Below, piece after piece: positions 9,160 through 17,981 of a DNA stretch of 64,000 nucleotides. Position numbers and translations under genes: made by a program. Each line of letters begins with the position of its first letter. The first letter of the stretch is position 1. The stretch spans positions 3,378,501-3,442,500 of the forward strand of contig NZ_JAYDCK010000003.1 in the NCBI RefSeq assembly GCF_034555965.1, written 5' to 3'. Under the pieces are notes generated by a model that made no database searches, had not been told where the DNA came from, and was given only the letters and a program-made list of their open reading frames with translations. Origin of the DNA: Aquicoccus sp. G2-2. Lineage in GTDB: Bacteria > Pseudomonadota > Alphaproteobacteria > Rhodobacterales > Rhodobacteraceae.

Positions 9160-9993
9160 TCAATCAAAGGCGGGCGGTCTGGGCGGAAAGCCCGCGCTAA
9201 TGGGGGAGAGCAGGTCTTCCTTGGCTTTTTTCAGTGCGGTGCGTGAAAGGCCGGAGCGGTTGAGCGTAAGAAATGCGGCGCGCTGGGTTTCGGTTTGGCC
9301 CTGATTGGTTCGGGTGGGCAGGCTTAGGGTCGTGCGCGCATCCTTTGGCACGTTCATCAGGTCGAGCACGGCGGCGGCGGGGCCTTCGCGCCGCGCCGCC
9401 ATGGTTTCGAGGTCGGCGATATGGACTGGCAGCGGCGCGAGGGCGTGTGCCAGGCGGGTGGCTTCGCGCTTGGGGTCGAGGTCAGCGGGGAAGCGGGCGG
9501 TGAAGGTGGCAAGATCGTCGGTCATGTCAATCGAGCGCAGCAGGTGGCCATGAAGCGAGGCAAGCCAGCTTTCGCGCGCGCGGGTGGTGAGCAGGAATTC
9601 AATTTGCGCAGAGCGGCCAAAGCGGCGGGAAAGTTCAGCCGCGACGATCTGCGTGAGCGTGGCCGCGTGCGGGAAGCCCAACACGGGCCGCCCGCGCCAG
9701 TCGCGGTGGCCGGGCAACAGGCCGGTAAAGGATTCGCGCGAGATCACCAGATGGCCGGAGGGCGGCGCGGGCAGGCGGGCCAACCCGGCGCGCAGGCTGT
9801 GGCGGAAACGGGTGCGCCGCCATGGGAAGGGGCGCGCGGCATAAAGATGCGCCAGCCGCCCGGTGCCGCGCAAATCGCCGGGGCCGCAGAAATCGAACCA
9901 AGGGGAAAGAGCGGCGCGGTTATGCGACAGGCAGGCTTGCAGGCTCGTCGTGCCTGTCTTGTAGAAACCGGCATGGACGAGGATACGGATCAT
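9160..9993 (-). CDS. Sulfotransferase-like P-loop protein
   Basis: The product is 277 residues. The start [19 protein letters not shown] contains the KTGTTSLQ loop, the 5'-phosphosulfate-binding motif of PAPS-dependent sulfotransferases. A later ISRESF resembles the 3'-phosphate region, and [15 protein letters not shown] resembles the RxxxxxxxS element. A role in sulfating a surface glycan or small molecule is inference. Its start overlaps the rimM stop by 4 bases (ATGA), so it is translated from the rpsP-rimM transcript, an unusual place because trmD is normally found there. The C-terminal tail is Pro-rich. Confidence 0.7.
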   Translation of the reverse strand: MIRILVHAGFYKTGTTSLQACLSHNRAALSPWFDFCGPGDLRGTGRLAHLYAARPFPWRRTRFRHSLRAGLARLPAPPSGHLVISRESFTGLLPGHRDWRGRPVLGFPHAATLTQIVAAELSRRFGRSAQIEFLLTTRARESWLASLHGHLLRSIDMTDDLATFTARFPADLDPKREATRLAHALAPLPVHIADLETMAARREGPAAAVLDLMNVPKDARTTLSLPTRTNQGQTETQRAAFLTLNRSGLSRTALKKAKEDLLSPISAGFPPRPPAFD

Positions 9994-10499
9994 TCCGGGA
10001 AAAGCCCGTCTGGCGGGTCTGCAACGATCCGGCGTTGGGCCAGATCGACGGTTGGCACCACGTCGCGGGTGAACGGCAAAAGCACGGTCGCCTTGAGGTT
10101 GGGCCCGTGAATTTCAAGCAGGTCAGCCGCGCCGTGGTTTTGCACCGATTTCACCCGGCCAAGCACGACGCCGCCGGTATCGACAACATCAAGGCCGATC
10201 AGATCGGCATGGTAAAATTCATCGTCCGGCAGCGACGGAAGGCGGGCACGGTCAATGAAAAGCCGGGTGCCCTTGAGCGCGTCGGCCTGTTCCTTGGTGG
10301 CAATCCCGGACAGGCGGGCGGCGAAGCCCTGTTTGACCGGGCGGGAAATTTCCAGCGTGAAGCTGCGCGCGCCGTCTTCGGTATAGAGCGGGGCATAATC
10401 GGCGATGGCCTGCGGATCGGCGGTGAAGCTTTTCAGGCGCACTTCGCCCTGAACCCCGAAGGACCCGGCGATTGCCCCGACGCAGATGCGATCGCTCAT
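9990..10499 (-). CDS. rimM: 16S rRNA processing protein RimM
   Basis: This 169-residue 30S maturation factor has an N-terminal barrel ([21 protein letters not shown]) and a C-terminal PRC-barrel ([15 protein letters not shown] ... [17 protein letters not shown] ... [10 protein letters not shown]). It binds S19 and helps assemble the 30S head. I prefer the ATG at 10497-10499 (GGAACG upstream) over an in-frame TTG six codons earlier. It follows rpsP, as in most bacteria, but is followed by a sulfotransferase-like gene rather than trmD. Confidence 0.95.
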   Translation of the reverse strand: MSDRICVGAIAGSFGVQGEVRLKSFTADPQAIADYAPLYTEDGARSFTLEISRPVKQGFAARLSGIATKEQADALKGTRLFIDRARLPSLPDDEFYHADLIGLDVVDTGGVVLGRVKSVQNHGAADLLEIHGPNLKATVLLPFTRDVVPTVDLAQRRIVADPPDGLFPE

Positions 10500-10561
10500 G
10501 ATGGCGTTCCGATGCAAGATGTCTCCGGGCCGGAGTGAACCGGCCCGGAGGGGCGGACCGA

Positions 10562-11024
10562 TTATTCGGTTTTTTCTGCTTCTGCGGGCGCGTCTTCAGC
10601 CACCGCCTCTTCGGCCGGAGCTTCGGCTTCTGCTTCGGCTTCTGGTTCTGCTTCGGCCGGGGCCGGGGCGGCAGCAGCTTCGGCAAGCTCGGCGGCCTTG
10701 GTGGCTTTCTGTTCGGCGCGTTCCTTGGCTTTGGTGCCGGGTTCGCCTTTTTCGGGTTCGAGCGTTCTTTCTTTTCGATCACGCCGGCGGCTTCGAGCAT
10801 CCGCGACACACGGTCGGTGGTTTGTGCGCCTTGGCTGATCCAGTATTGCACACGCTCGATATCCATTTTCACGCGCTCTTCGCTGTCTTTGGGAAGCTGC
10901 GGATTATAGGTGCCCAGCTTTTCGATAAAGCGGCCATCGCGCGGCATCCGCGAGTCGGCTGCCACGATGCGATAGTGGGGACGTTTTTTGAGCCGCCGCG
11001 GGCGAGCCGGATTTTCATAGCCAT
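10562..11024 (-). CDS. rpsP: 30S ribosomal protein S16, frame broken twice at homopolymers
   Basis: The protein starts [12 protein letters not shown], then continues in the next frame as [20 protein letters not shown] through ERSNP. It ends in the third frame with an Ala/Glu-rich tail ([19 protein letters not shown]...KTE). The first break is at the six-base T run 10984-10989 and the second at the five-base T run 10748-10752. One extra A (minus strand) at each restores a single frame with intact S16 sequence. S16 is essential, so sequence error is far more likely than a broken gene. AAAGGAG precedes the start. The long acidic tail is common in this group. Confidence 0.88.
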
Positions 11025-11054
11025 TGTGAGTTTCTCCTTTGAATGGCGGGGGAC

Positions 11055-11075
11055 GGGTGGGCAGAGCGCCGACCC
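11055..11075. repeat. Small palindromic repeat (GGGTGGGC family), rpsP/chorismate mutase gap
   Basis: GGGTGGGC and GCCGACCC form a stem with one mismatch, followed by TACG. Similar elements are at 20709-20727, 35602-35622 and 40201-40219. It touches the stop of the chorismate mutase gene. Confidence 0.5.
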
Positions 11076-11398
11076 TACGATTGGTGTTTCTTGTGGTGCT
11101 GAATGACTTCAGCGATGATGAAGTTAAGTAATTTCTTGGCGAATTCGGGGTCGAGGTCGGCCTCTTTCGCCAAAGCTTCGAGCCGCGCGATCTGCACCGC
11201 TTCGCGGGCGGGATCGGACGGGGGAAGATCATGTTCGGCCTTGAGCTTGCCCACGGCCTGAGTGTGTTTGAACCGCTCGCCCAGCGTATAGACGAGGATC
11301 GCATCGAGCCGGTCGATGCTGGCGCGGTGCTCTTTGAGCAGGGCGGCGGCGCGGGTTTGGGCGTCGGTCAATGGCCGTTCCTTTCGGGGCGGTGTCAT
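11075..11398 (-). CDS. Chorismate mutase, AroQ type
   Basis: This 107-residue all-helical protein converts chorismate to prephenate for Phe/Tyr synthesis. The signatures are [48 protein letters not shown] and a final helix [15 protein letters not shown]. Conserved Arg/Lys residues bind the substrate. It has no signal peptide, so it acts in the cytoplasm. Its start overlaps the GNAT stop (ATGA). Its position just ahead of rpsP is typical of Rhodobacteraceae. Confidence 0.9.
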   Translation of the reverse strand: MTPPRKERPLTDAQTRAAALLKEHRASIDRLDAILVYTLGERFKHTQAVGKLKAEHDLPPSDPAREAVQIARLEALAKEADLDPEFAKKLLNFIIAEVIQHHKKHQS

Positions 11399-11940
11399 GC
11401 GTAGGCCTCCATCCCGCCATCGGCGATTTCAGAGGGGGCGCGGTGGCGCCAGATTTCGACGGGGCCGTAATCTTCGTCCTCGAACGTGCTTTCATGGGCC
11501 GCGCCCAAGCGCCGGGCAACCGCTTTGGAGGCCGCGTTGCCAGCAGCAATCAGTGAAATGGCGGTGTCCCAGCCGAGGATGTCATAGGCGTGCGCGCGCG
11601 CCGCAAGGGCAGCTTCGGTGGCATAGCCGCGCCCACGGGCGTGGGGCATCAGGGTCCAGCCGATTTCGCGCCCCTTCCAGCCATGCGGGAACCACAGGCC
11701 GACGCGGCCTTGATAGGTGTGGGTTGCCTTGTCTTCCAGCCCCCAGAAGCCGAAACCGCGAAACGCCCAGTGGCCCATCAGCATGGCAAGGCTGCGCCAA
11801 GTGGCTTCGGGGGTTTTGGGGCCGCCGACGAAGCGCGACTCGTCGCTTTGGTAGAAATCGCGCTCATGGGCGAAATCAGCCTCGCGCGGTTCACGCAGGA
11901 TCAGGCGTTCGGTTTCAAGCGTGGGGATCGCGGTGGTCAT
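11395..11940 (-). CDS. GNAT family N-acetyltransferase (RimJ/RimL-like)
   Basis: This 181-residue protein starts TLETERLILREPREADF, the typical opening of ribosomal-protein-alanine-acetyltransferase-like GNAT enzymes. It contains GRGYATEAALAARAHAYD (the acetyl-CoA pyrophosphate loop, Q/RxxGxG/A-like) and LIAAGNAASKAVARRLG. The acceptor cannot be predicted. The ATG at 11938-11940 overlaps the preceding gene by 4 bases, and its own stop overlaps the chorismate mutase start. Confidence 0.85.
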   Translation of the reverse strand: MTTAIPTLETERLILREPREADFAHERDFYQSDESRFVGGPKTPEATWRSLAMLMGHWAFRGFGFWGLEDKATHTYQGRVGLWFPHGWKGREIGWTLMPHARGRGYATEAALAARAHAYDILGWDTAISLIAAGNAASKAVARRLGAAHESTFEDEDYGPVEIWRHRAPSEIADGGMEAYA

Positions 11941-12353
11941 TGCGCGCGCCTCCGCAGCAGGCCGAGTGCCACCATGCCCGCGATCATGGCGGCGAAGAAC
12001 GCAAGCCCTTGTGCGCCGCCATAGCTGAGCGAGGCCATGGCCGGGCCGGGGCAGAAGCCGACAAGCGCCCAGCCGGTGCCGAAAAGCACGGCACCTAGGA
12101 TGAGGGAGCGGTCGATGGTTATGGAGGGTTTCGGCGGAAACGGCGCGCCCAACACGGCAGAGCTGTGCCGGGTTGTCAGCCGCCACGCGACAGCCATCGG
12201 CGCGATTGCCCCGCCCAGAACAAAGGCGAGCGTCGGGTCCCACGCACCGAACACATCGAGCCAGCCTTGTACCTTGGTCACATCGGTCATGCCGGAGACC
12301 ATCAGGCCAAGCCCGAAAAGCCCGCCCGCAAGAAGGGAGATCAGCAAGCGCAT
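11937..12353 (-). CDS. YeeE/YedE family membrane protein (second half-unit)
   Basis: This 138-residue protein has about four hydrophobic segments (LLISLLAGGLFGLGLMVSGM, AFVLGGAIAPMAVAW, LILGAVLFGTGWALVGFCPGPA, FFAAMIAGMVALGLL). GFCPGPA is the conserved Cys-containing motif of YeeE/YedE (PmpB-like, DUF6691) proteins, which are linked to transport of sulfur species such as thiosulfate. It pairs with the next upstream gene (12353-12796); the two together equal one full-length YeeE. The start and stop overlap those of its neighbours. Confidence 0.85.
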   Translation of the reverse strand: MRLLISLLAGGLFGLGLMVSGMTDVTKVQGWLDVFGAWDPTLAFVLGGAIAPMAVAWRLTTRHSSAVLGAPFPPKPSITIDRSLILGAVLFGTGWALVGFCPGPAMASLSYGGAQGLAFFAAMIAGMVALGLLRRRAQ

Positions 12354-12796
12354 CAGATCACCTCAAGCCCGTGGCGCGCGATGAGCATGGTCAGCCCACC
12401 CGCGCCGAGATAGACCAGCGTGGCGATAATGCCGCGCGGTGACAGCCGTGAAATGCCGCAAACGCCATGCCCGGAGGTGCAACCATTGCCAAGCCGGGTG
12501 CCGAAGCCGACCAGCAAGCCGCCCAGCACGATCACCAGCCAATTGCCGGTGACATTGGTAGAGGGCGCGCGCATACCCAACCAGACGATCAACGCGGGGG
12601 CCAGCACCACACCGGCGACGAAGGCCGCGTTATCAAGCCACTGTCGCCCGGCAGAGCCATCGACAAGGCTTCCGAGCAGGCCGCTTGCGCCCATGATGCG
12701 GCCATTGATTAGCAGCAAGATTGCCGCCGCTGTGCCGATCATCAGACCGCCAAGCAGACCAAAGAGCCAGTCAGAGGGGATTGCGCCGAACATCAT
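12353..12796 (-). CDS. YeeE/YedE family membrane protein (first half-unit)
   Basis: This 147-residue membrane protein contains GNGCTSGHGVCGISRLSPR, the hallmark Cys motif of YeeE/YedE (PmpA-like) proteins. The rest consists of hydrophobic helices (LLGGLMIGTAAAILLLI, AFVAGVVLAPALIVWLG, LVIVLGGLLVGFG, IIATLVYLGAGGLTML). With the following gene it likely forms a two-subunit channel for a reduced sulfur compound. No rhodanese, sulfur dioxygenase or ArsR-type sulfur repressor lies beside it here. Its start overlaps the ffh stop by 4 bases. Confidence 0.87.
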   Translation of the reverse strand: MMFGAIPSDWLFGLLGGLMIGTAAAILLLINGRIMGASGLLGSLVDGSAGRQWLDNAAFVAGVVLAPALIVWLGMRAPSTNVTGNWLVIVLGGLLVGFGTRLGNGCTSGHGVCGISRLSPRGIIATLVYLGAGGLTMLIARHGLEVI

Positions 12797-14291
12797 TTCT
12801 TTTTCCCTAAACCCGAGAGGCCGGGCGGCAATGGCATCCCGCCGCCCATGCCGGGCATTCCGCCGCCTTTGCCAAGCTGCTTGGCCGCTTGTTCAAGTGC
12901 CTGTTGATCCATGCCCGCCGCCATGTCGCCGGGCATTCCGCCCTTGCCGAACATGCCTTTCATGGCTTGCTTGAGCATCCCGCCTTTGCCGGATTTGCCC
13001 ATCTTTTTCATCATGTCAGACATCTGCCGCTGCATTTTCAGCAGTTTGTTGAGGTCGGACACGTCAAGCCCTGAGCCTTTGGCGATGCGCTTCTTGCGGG
13101 ACGCCTGAAGGATTTGCGGGTTGGCGCGCTCGATTTTCGTCATCGACTGGATCAGGGCGATCTGCTGGCGCAGGATCTTGTCGTCAAAGCCTGCCTGTTC
13201 GACCTGCTTGGCCATCTTGCCCATGCCGGGCATCATTCCCATGATGCCTTCCATGCCGCCCATCTTGAGCATCTGTTCAAGCTGCATCTTGAGATCGTTC
13301 ATGTTGAAGCGGCCCTTCTGGAACCGTTTCATCATCCGTTCGGCTTGTTCGGCCTCGATGGTTTCCTGTGCTCTTTCGACGAGGCTGACGATGTCGCCCA
13401 TGCCAAGGATGCGCCCGGCGATGCGTTCCGGTTCGAATGTCTCAAGCGCGTCCATCTTTTCGCCAAGGCCGACAAAGCGGATCGGCTTGCCGGTGACGGC
13501 GCGCATCGAAAGCGCAGCACCGCCGCGCCCGTCGCCATCCATCCGGGTCAGCACGACGCCGGAAATGCCGATCTTGGCGTCAAATTCCTCGGCCACTTCA
13601 ACGGCGACCTGCCCGGTGAGACCATCGACCACAAGCAGGGTTTCGCGCGGGTTGACGGCGTTGCGGACCTGCTCGACCTCGTCCATCAGGACTTCGTCGA
13701 TATGCAGCCGCCCGGCGGTGTCGAGCATATAGACGTCATAGCCGCCCATTGCCGCCTGTTGCTTGGCGCGCTTGGCGATATCGACGGGTTTCTGCCCGGC
13801 CACGATGGGCAGGGTATCAACGCCGATTTGGGTGCCCAGAACCGCAAGCTGTTCCATTGCGGCGGGACGGTAGACATCGAGCGAGGCCATCAGCACGCGC
13901 TTGCCGTCGCGTTCCTTGAGGCGGCGGGCGAGCTTGCCGGTGGTTGTGGTCTTGCCGCCGCCTTGCAGGCCGACCATCAGGATCGGCGCCGGGGGGTGTC
14001 GATCTTGAGCTGGCCCGGATCTTCGGCGCCGGTGAGCACGTCAACCAGCGCGTCATGCACGATCTTGACGACCTGCTGGCCGGGGGTGACCGATTTGGTG
14101 ACCGATTGGCCGGTGGCCTCGGTTTGCACACGTTTGACGAAATCACGGGCAACGGGGAGGGAGACGTCGGCCTCCAATAGAGCGACGCGGACTTCGCGCA
14201 GGGCGGTTTTCACGTCGTCTTCGGAAAGCGCGCCCTGTTTGGTGAGCCGGTCGAAGACGCCGGAGAGGCGCTCGCTTAGATTCTCAAACAT
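12793..14291 (-). CDS. ffh: Signal recognition particle protein Ffh, frame broken at a homopolymer
   Basis: The N-domain starts MFENLSERLSGVFDRLTKQG. The G-domain has GLQGGGKTTTTGKLARRL (P-loop), DVYRPAAMEQL, DTAGRLHIDE and TRMDGDGRGG. The M-domain is Met-rich (MLKMGGMEGIMGMMPGMGKM), and the tail is rich in Gly and Met. The frame is interrupted at the six-base G run 13991-13996 (plus strand), between LKIDTP and PAPILMVGL. One extra base restores a normal 499-residue protein. Ffh is essential, so this is most likely a sequence error. It heads the minus-strand run that leads to rimM. Confidence 0.93.
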
Positions 14292-14739
14292 TGCGGTCTC
14301 CTTCGACCTTGTTTTTTCATGCCTTGCCCATGTGGGGGCGCGGCGGCGACTTCGCAAACTCCCAAACGCCGCGCGCCGCCCATGGGCGCAGATCAAACGA
14401 CGCGCGCCCCCGTGGGCGCAGATCAAACGACGCGCGCCCCCGTGGGCGCGACGCGCTGACGGGGGCGATCCCGGGCAATGCCCATGGGACCGGAAGCCTT
14501 GTTCACTTCCGGAAATGCTGCGCCGGGATTTAGGCGCAGATGGCGACCGAGTCAAGCGCGGGCATGAGCGGCGCGGCATTGACGGCGGCGGGCTGATTAG
14601 TAGGCCAATCCCAAACTGGGCCGCATTGGGGTGGCTCCCCTCGGGGTGGGGCGCGAACCTGTGTTCCATCCTGATTACCGTGTTGCGAACGACGACTCCG
14701 GTTGGCTAAGGTGCCGGCGCGTGCAGATGCGGGGGCGAG
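14292..14739. other. Divergent ffh/glycosyltransferase spacer with tandem repeats
   Basis: About 450 bases lie between the divergent starts of ffh and the glycosyltransferase gene. No coding region is convincing. It holds the 30-bp tandem repeat at 14383-14450 and must contain the promoters of both flanking genes, but I cannot identify them with confidence. Confidence 0.55.
14383..14450. repeat. 30-bp tandem repeat, about 2.3 copies
   Basis: The unit TGGGCGCAGATCAAACGACG-CGCGCCCCCG starts at 14383 and again at 14413, and a third copy starting at 14443 is cut off after about 8 bases. The two full copies are identical. The unit contains GCGCGCCCCC...GGGCGC, so neighbouring copies can pair as hairpins. 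Confidence 0.8.
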
Positions 14740-15525
14740 ATGGACAAGGGTGTGATCTATGTGGCGACGGGGGCTGCGTTTCTTGAGTTGGCGCAAGCCT
14801 CGGCGCGCTCACTGAGGGCGGTGGCGCCGGAGCTGCCGATTGACCTTTATACCGACGCACCCGAGCGAGCGGAGGCGGGACTGTTTGACGAAGTGCATGA
14901 AATTGCCAACCCGCATCGGCGTTCCAAGCTTGACTGCCTGCCGCTGACGCGGTTCGAGCGCACGCTTTTCATGGATTGCGACACGCTGTTTCTGGCCCCG
15001 CCGGGGGATGTTTTTGATCTGCTGGAGCGGTTCGATATGGCGCTGGCGCATGACGTGCGCCGGGCGAGCGATTTGATCCGTGAAGGGTTGGACGAGGTGA
15101 CGCCTTATGCCTTCCCGCAGATGAATTCGGGGGTGTTCCTTTATCGGCGCAGCGCGCCCGTATTGGCGTTTTTGCGCGACTGGGCGCGACGGTTTGCCGA
15201 GTCCGGCGTGCGGCGCGATCAGATTATCCTGAAGGATATGCTGTGGCGCAGCGATCTGCGGTTTTATGTGCTGCCGCCAGAGTTCAACCTGCGGCGTGTG
15301 ACCATGCTGGATGCGTGGGAGCCGGAGGATGCGCGCCCGACGATCCTGCATTCGCACCGATTGAAGGATCATCTGGACGGGCATGGCGCGCGGATCAGCG
15401 ATGCCGCCACGCTTATTGCGGCTGAACGGGAGGCGCTGCAGCGCGAATGGGCCGTGCCGGGGCGTGAGGCTGATCCGATTGCGCAGTATCGCCAGCCGCT
15501 TGATCTACCCCAATCCAGCGATTGA
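14740..15525 (+). CDS. Nucleotide-sugar glycosyltransferase-like protein
   Basis: This 261-residue protein starts with VIYVATGAAFLELAQASARSL, and the core RTLFMDCDTLFLAPPGDVF holds the DxD metal/UDP-sugar motif (Asp79, Asp81). MNSGVFLYRR and LHSHRLKD near the end resemble the acceptor side of GT-A fold enzymes such as GT8/GT77-like proteins. No signal peptide or membrane segment is seen, so it is probably cytosolic. The sugar and acceptor are unknown; surface polysaccharide work is an inference shared with the nearby GT61-type gene. Its 3' end overlaps the convergent gene at 15413. Confidence 0.75.
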   Translation: MDKGVIYVATGAAFLELAQASARSLRAVAPELPIDLYTDAPERAEAGLFDEVHEIANPHRRSKLDCLPLTRFERTLFMDCDTLFLAPPGDVFDLLERFDMALAHDVRRASDLIREGLDEVTPYAFPQMNSGVFLYRRSAPVLAFLRDWARRFAESGVRRDQIILKDMLWRSDLRFYVLPPEFNLRRVTMLDAWEPEDARPTILHSHRLKDHLDGHGARISDAATLIAAEREALQREWAVPGREADPIAQYRQPLDLPQSSD

Positions 15526-15970
15526 TTGCCTCGGCCACCTCAAACGGGTGGCCCATGTTGGAATAGGCTTTGGTCAGCGGTTTGGTGCCAGTCACGCCCG
15601 CCACGGTCATGTTGAGCGCGACGCGGTAGAGCGTGCCATTCTTACCGGTGGTGCTTTCGACCTTGGCGGCGTTCACGTTCTCGATCCGATAGCGGCTCTT
15701 GCGCTGGCCAAAGACGCTTTTGCGGCGGATTTCGACCCAACCTTCGGGGCGGTAGAACACCACCTGCACGCGGCGCACGAAGATCGCAAAGAACGCCGGG
15801 GCCATGATCAACCCGACGGCCACGAAGATGAGCCCCATCCAGTCGCCCTGTGACACGATGGCCAAGCCGGTGCCGGTGAAGATCAGGGAAAACAGGATCA
15901 GCATTACGCCGATCAGCCAAGGCCGGTCACCGACGATCAGGGTTTGATCGGTGTTTTTGCGGATCTTCAT
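15413..15970 (-). CDS. Small membrane protein of unknown function
   Basis: The start MKIRKNTDQTLIVGDRPWL is followed by two membrane helices (LIGVMLILFSLIFTGTGLAI and GLIFVAVGLIMAPAFFAIFV). A soluble beta-rich part follows (VQVVFYRPEGWVEIRRKS ... KSRYRIENVNAAKVES) that looks like a PH-like membrane domain. After AINRWIG at about 15512 the frame continues 33 residues of low-complexity Ala/Pro sequence, overlapping the glycosyltransferase gene by 113 bases. One base fewer in the C4 run at 15508-15511 would put a stop right after WIG, so the true end may be there. Confidence 0.6.
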   Translation of the reverse strand: MKIRKNTDQTLIVGDRPWLIGVMLILFSLIFTGTGLAIVSQGDWMGLIFVAVGLIMAPAFFAIFVRRVQVVFYRPEGWVEIRRKSVFGQRKSRYRIENVNAAKVESTTGKNGTLYRVALNMTVAGVTGTKPLTKAYSNMGHPFEVAEAINRWIGVDQAAGDTAQSDQPHAPARPIRAAAPPVQPQ

Positions 15971-16137
15971 GGTGAAATCATAAAGCATTTCGAATTTAAG
16001 TTGAAACACAACTTGAATTCGAACCGCTTTGAACGGGAGTTGGGGAAAATCTTTCCTTTCTGGCGCCGCCCCTTTGCAATTCCAGACGGAGCGCGCATTG
16101 TGGCGCCGATCTGTTTTTCTGCGCACATGAGGGCGGC

Positions 16138-17013
16138 ATGGACAATTGGGATGAAGTGCGCACGGCCTATCATGTTGCGTTGGCGGGAACGGTGAGCGGG
16201 GCGGCAGAGGCGCTGGGCGTGCATCATGCCACGGTGATCCGGCATGTCGATGCGTTGGAGGCGCGGCTGGGTGTGAACCTGTTTCAGCGCCATGCAAGGG
16301 GTTACACCCCGACCGAGGCAGGCGAAGACCTGCTGCGCGTGGCGCGCGCAACCGATGAACAGCTTTCCCAGCTTTCAAGCCGGATCAAGGGCTGGGGCGA
16401 AGCGGTTGAAGGCGAGGTCGTGGTGACGGCGCTGGCCGAGATCGCGGCGATGCTGGCGCCGGTGCTGACCGCGTTTCAAGCCGAGTATCCGGGGTTGATC
16501 GTGCGGCTTTTGGCCAGTGCGCGGCTGTTCCGGCTGGAATATGGCGAGGCGCATGTGGCGGTGCGCGCCGGGTCGCAAGCCCCGGATGAGCCAGACAACG
16601 TGGTGCAGAAGCTGGGAACGTATGGTGTCGGGCTTTATGCCAGCCCCGGTTACATCAAGGCGCATGGGATGCCGGAAAATGATGCCGCTTTGGCGGCGCA
16701 TCGCTTTGTCGCCGGGGATGATACGCATTCGCGCGCGCCCTATGCCATCTGGCTGCGGCAGCATGTGCCGGAAACCGCAATCACCTTTCGCGCGGATGAT
16801 TTTCATGCCTGCGCCGCGGCGGTCCGCGCCGGGGCCGGGTTGGGCTTTCTGCGGCCCGAGCGGGCACAGAGTGCGGAGCTTGTGCAGGTCATGGCGCCGC
16901 GCGCAGAGTGGGCAGTGCGGCTTTGGTTGGTGACGCATATGGATTTGCATCGCACCGCAAAGGTGCAAACGCTGGGCCGGTTTCTGAAGGCGCAAATGCA
17001 GGGGATGAACTGA
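16138..17013 (+). CDS. LysR family transcriptional regulator
   Basis: This 291-residue protein has an N-terminal winged HTH (about 1-60: AYHVALAGTVSGAAEALGVHHATVIRHVDALEARLGVNLFQR). A long linker helix and a periplasmic-binding-like effector domain (about 90-290) follow. It is close to the LysR subgroup that lacks a tight ligand-domain match. The EamA exporter follows 45 bases later on the same strand and could be its target or partner. No specific operator was identified; a T-N11-A site would be expected in the 160-base upstream gap. Confidence 0.9.
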   Translation: MDNWDEVRTAYHVALAGTVSGAAEALGVHHATVIRHVDALEARLGVNLFQRHARGYTPTEAGEDLLRVARATDEQLSQLSSRIKGWGEAVEGEVVVTALAEIAAMLAPVLTAFQAEYPGLIVRLLASARLFRLEYGEAHVAVRAGSQAPDEPDNVVQKLGTYGVGLYASPGYIKAHGMPENDAALAAHRFVAGDDTHSRAPYAIWLRQHVPETAITFRADDFHACAAAVRAGAGLGFLRPERAQSAELVQVMAPRAEWAVRLWLVTHMDLHRTAKVQTLGRFLKAQMQGMN

Positions 17014-17057
17014 TAGTGAGAGGCATAGGCGCACAGCAACAGCCGGTAGACGACCCG

Positions 17058-17981
17058 ATGAGGAAGATCAGGCTAACCCCGGCGCAGCAAGGCCATCTGT
17101 CGATGTTGATCTTTTCCGCCCTTGTGGCGGGGTCGTTTTCGCTTGGCGTTCTGGCAGCACCGCATATCGCGCCTGCGGCGTTGACCGCACCACGGTTTTT
17201 GATTGCGGCGGTGCTTGTCGGGATTGCGGCGCTGACCACCACCGGCCTGCCGCGCAGCGCGGCGCGCGCGCCGTGGCGCTACCTGCTGATGGGCGGCACC
17301 TTCGCGGCTTATTTCGTGCTGATGTTTGAGGGGCTGAAGACCGCGTCGCCGGTTTCGGCTTCGGCGGTGTTCACGCTGACGCCGGTGATTTCGGCGGTGG
17401 TGGGCTATATCATGATGCGCCAGATCACCACGCCGCGCATGGCCGGGGGGCTGGCGTTGGGGGCGTCGGGGGCGCTGTGGGTGATTTTCCGCGCCGATTG
17501 GGGCGCGCTGATGTCGTTTGAAGTTGGCCGGGGCGAGATGATTTATTTCGTCGGCTGTGTGGCGCATGCCACCTATACGCCGATGGTGCGCTGGCTTAAC
17601 CGTGGCGAGCCGCCGGTGGTGTTCACCTTCGGGATGCTGCTGGCCGGGTGTGTGGTGGTGACGATTTATGGCTGGAACGACATATGGGCGACCGACTGGG
17701 CGGCGCTGCCGAAGATCGTGTGGATCACGCTGATCTATCTGTCGGTGTTTGCCAGCGCGGTGACGTTTGTTCTGGTGCAGTTTGCAACGCTGCGGCTGCC
17801 GTCGGCCAAGGTGATGGCTTATACGTATCTTACGCCCAGCTGGGTGATCGTGTGGGAAATCGTGCTGGGCCATGAGGTGCCGCCGCTACTGGTTCTGGGC
17901 GGTGTGGTGCTGACCATTATGGCGCTTTGGGTGCTTTTGAAGGATGAAGAACCCCTGAGTCGCGCGCGAGTGCTTAGATAA
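17058..17981 (+). CDS. EamA/DMT family transporter
   Basis: The product is about 307 residues with ten predicted membrane helices arranged as two EamA repeats (first from MLIFSALVAGSFSLGV, second from GEMIYFVGCVAHATYTP). It is a drug/metabolite exporter-type inner-membrane protein with unknown substrate. The start is uncertain: I chose the ATG at 17058, but a GTG near 17016 is also in frame, and neither has a strong ribosome site. It overlaps the end of the convergent GT61-like gene by 8 bases. Confidence 0.85.
   Translation: MRKIRLTPAQQGHLSMLIFSALVAGSFSLGVLAAPHIAPAALTAPRFLIAAVLVGIAALTTTGLPRSAARAPWRYLLMGGTFAAYFVLMFEGLKTASPVSASAVFTLTPVISAVVGYIMMRQITTPRMAGGLALGASGALWVIFRADWGALMSFEVGRGEMIYFVGCVAHATYTPMVRWLNRGEPPVVFTFGMLLAGCVVVTIYGWNDIWATDWAALPKIVWITLIYLSVFASAVTFVLVQFATLRLPSAKVMAYTYLTPSWVIVWEIVLGHEVPPLLVLGGVVLTIMALWVLLKDEEPLSRARVLR

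Noticed and set aside
10562..11024. Programmed ribosomal frameshifting in rpsP
   Set aside because: Two breaks in a ribosomal protein gene, each at a plain homopolymer without a clear pseudoknot or slippery heptamer, fit miscalled run lengths better, and several other genes show the same pattern.
14383..14450. CRISPR array
   Set aside because: The repeats are contiguous without spacers and no cas genes are present.
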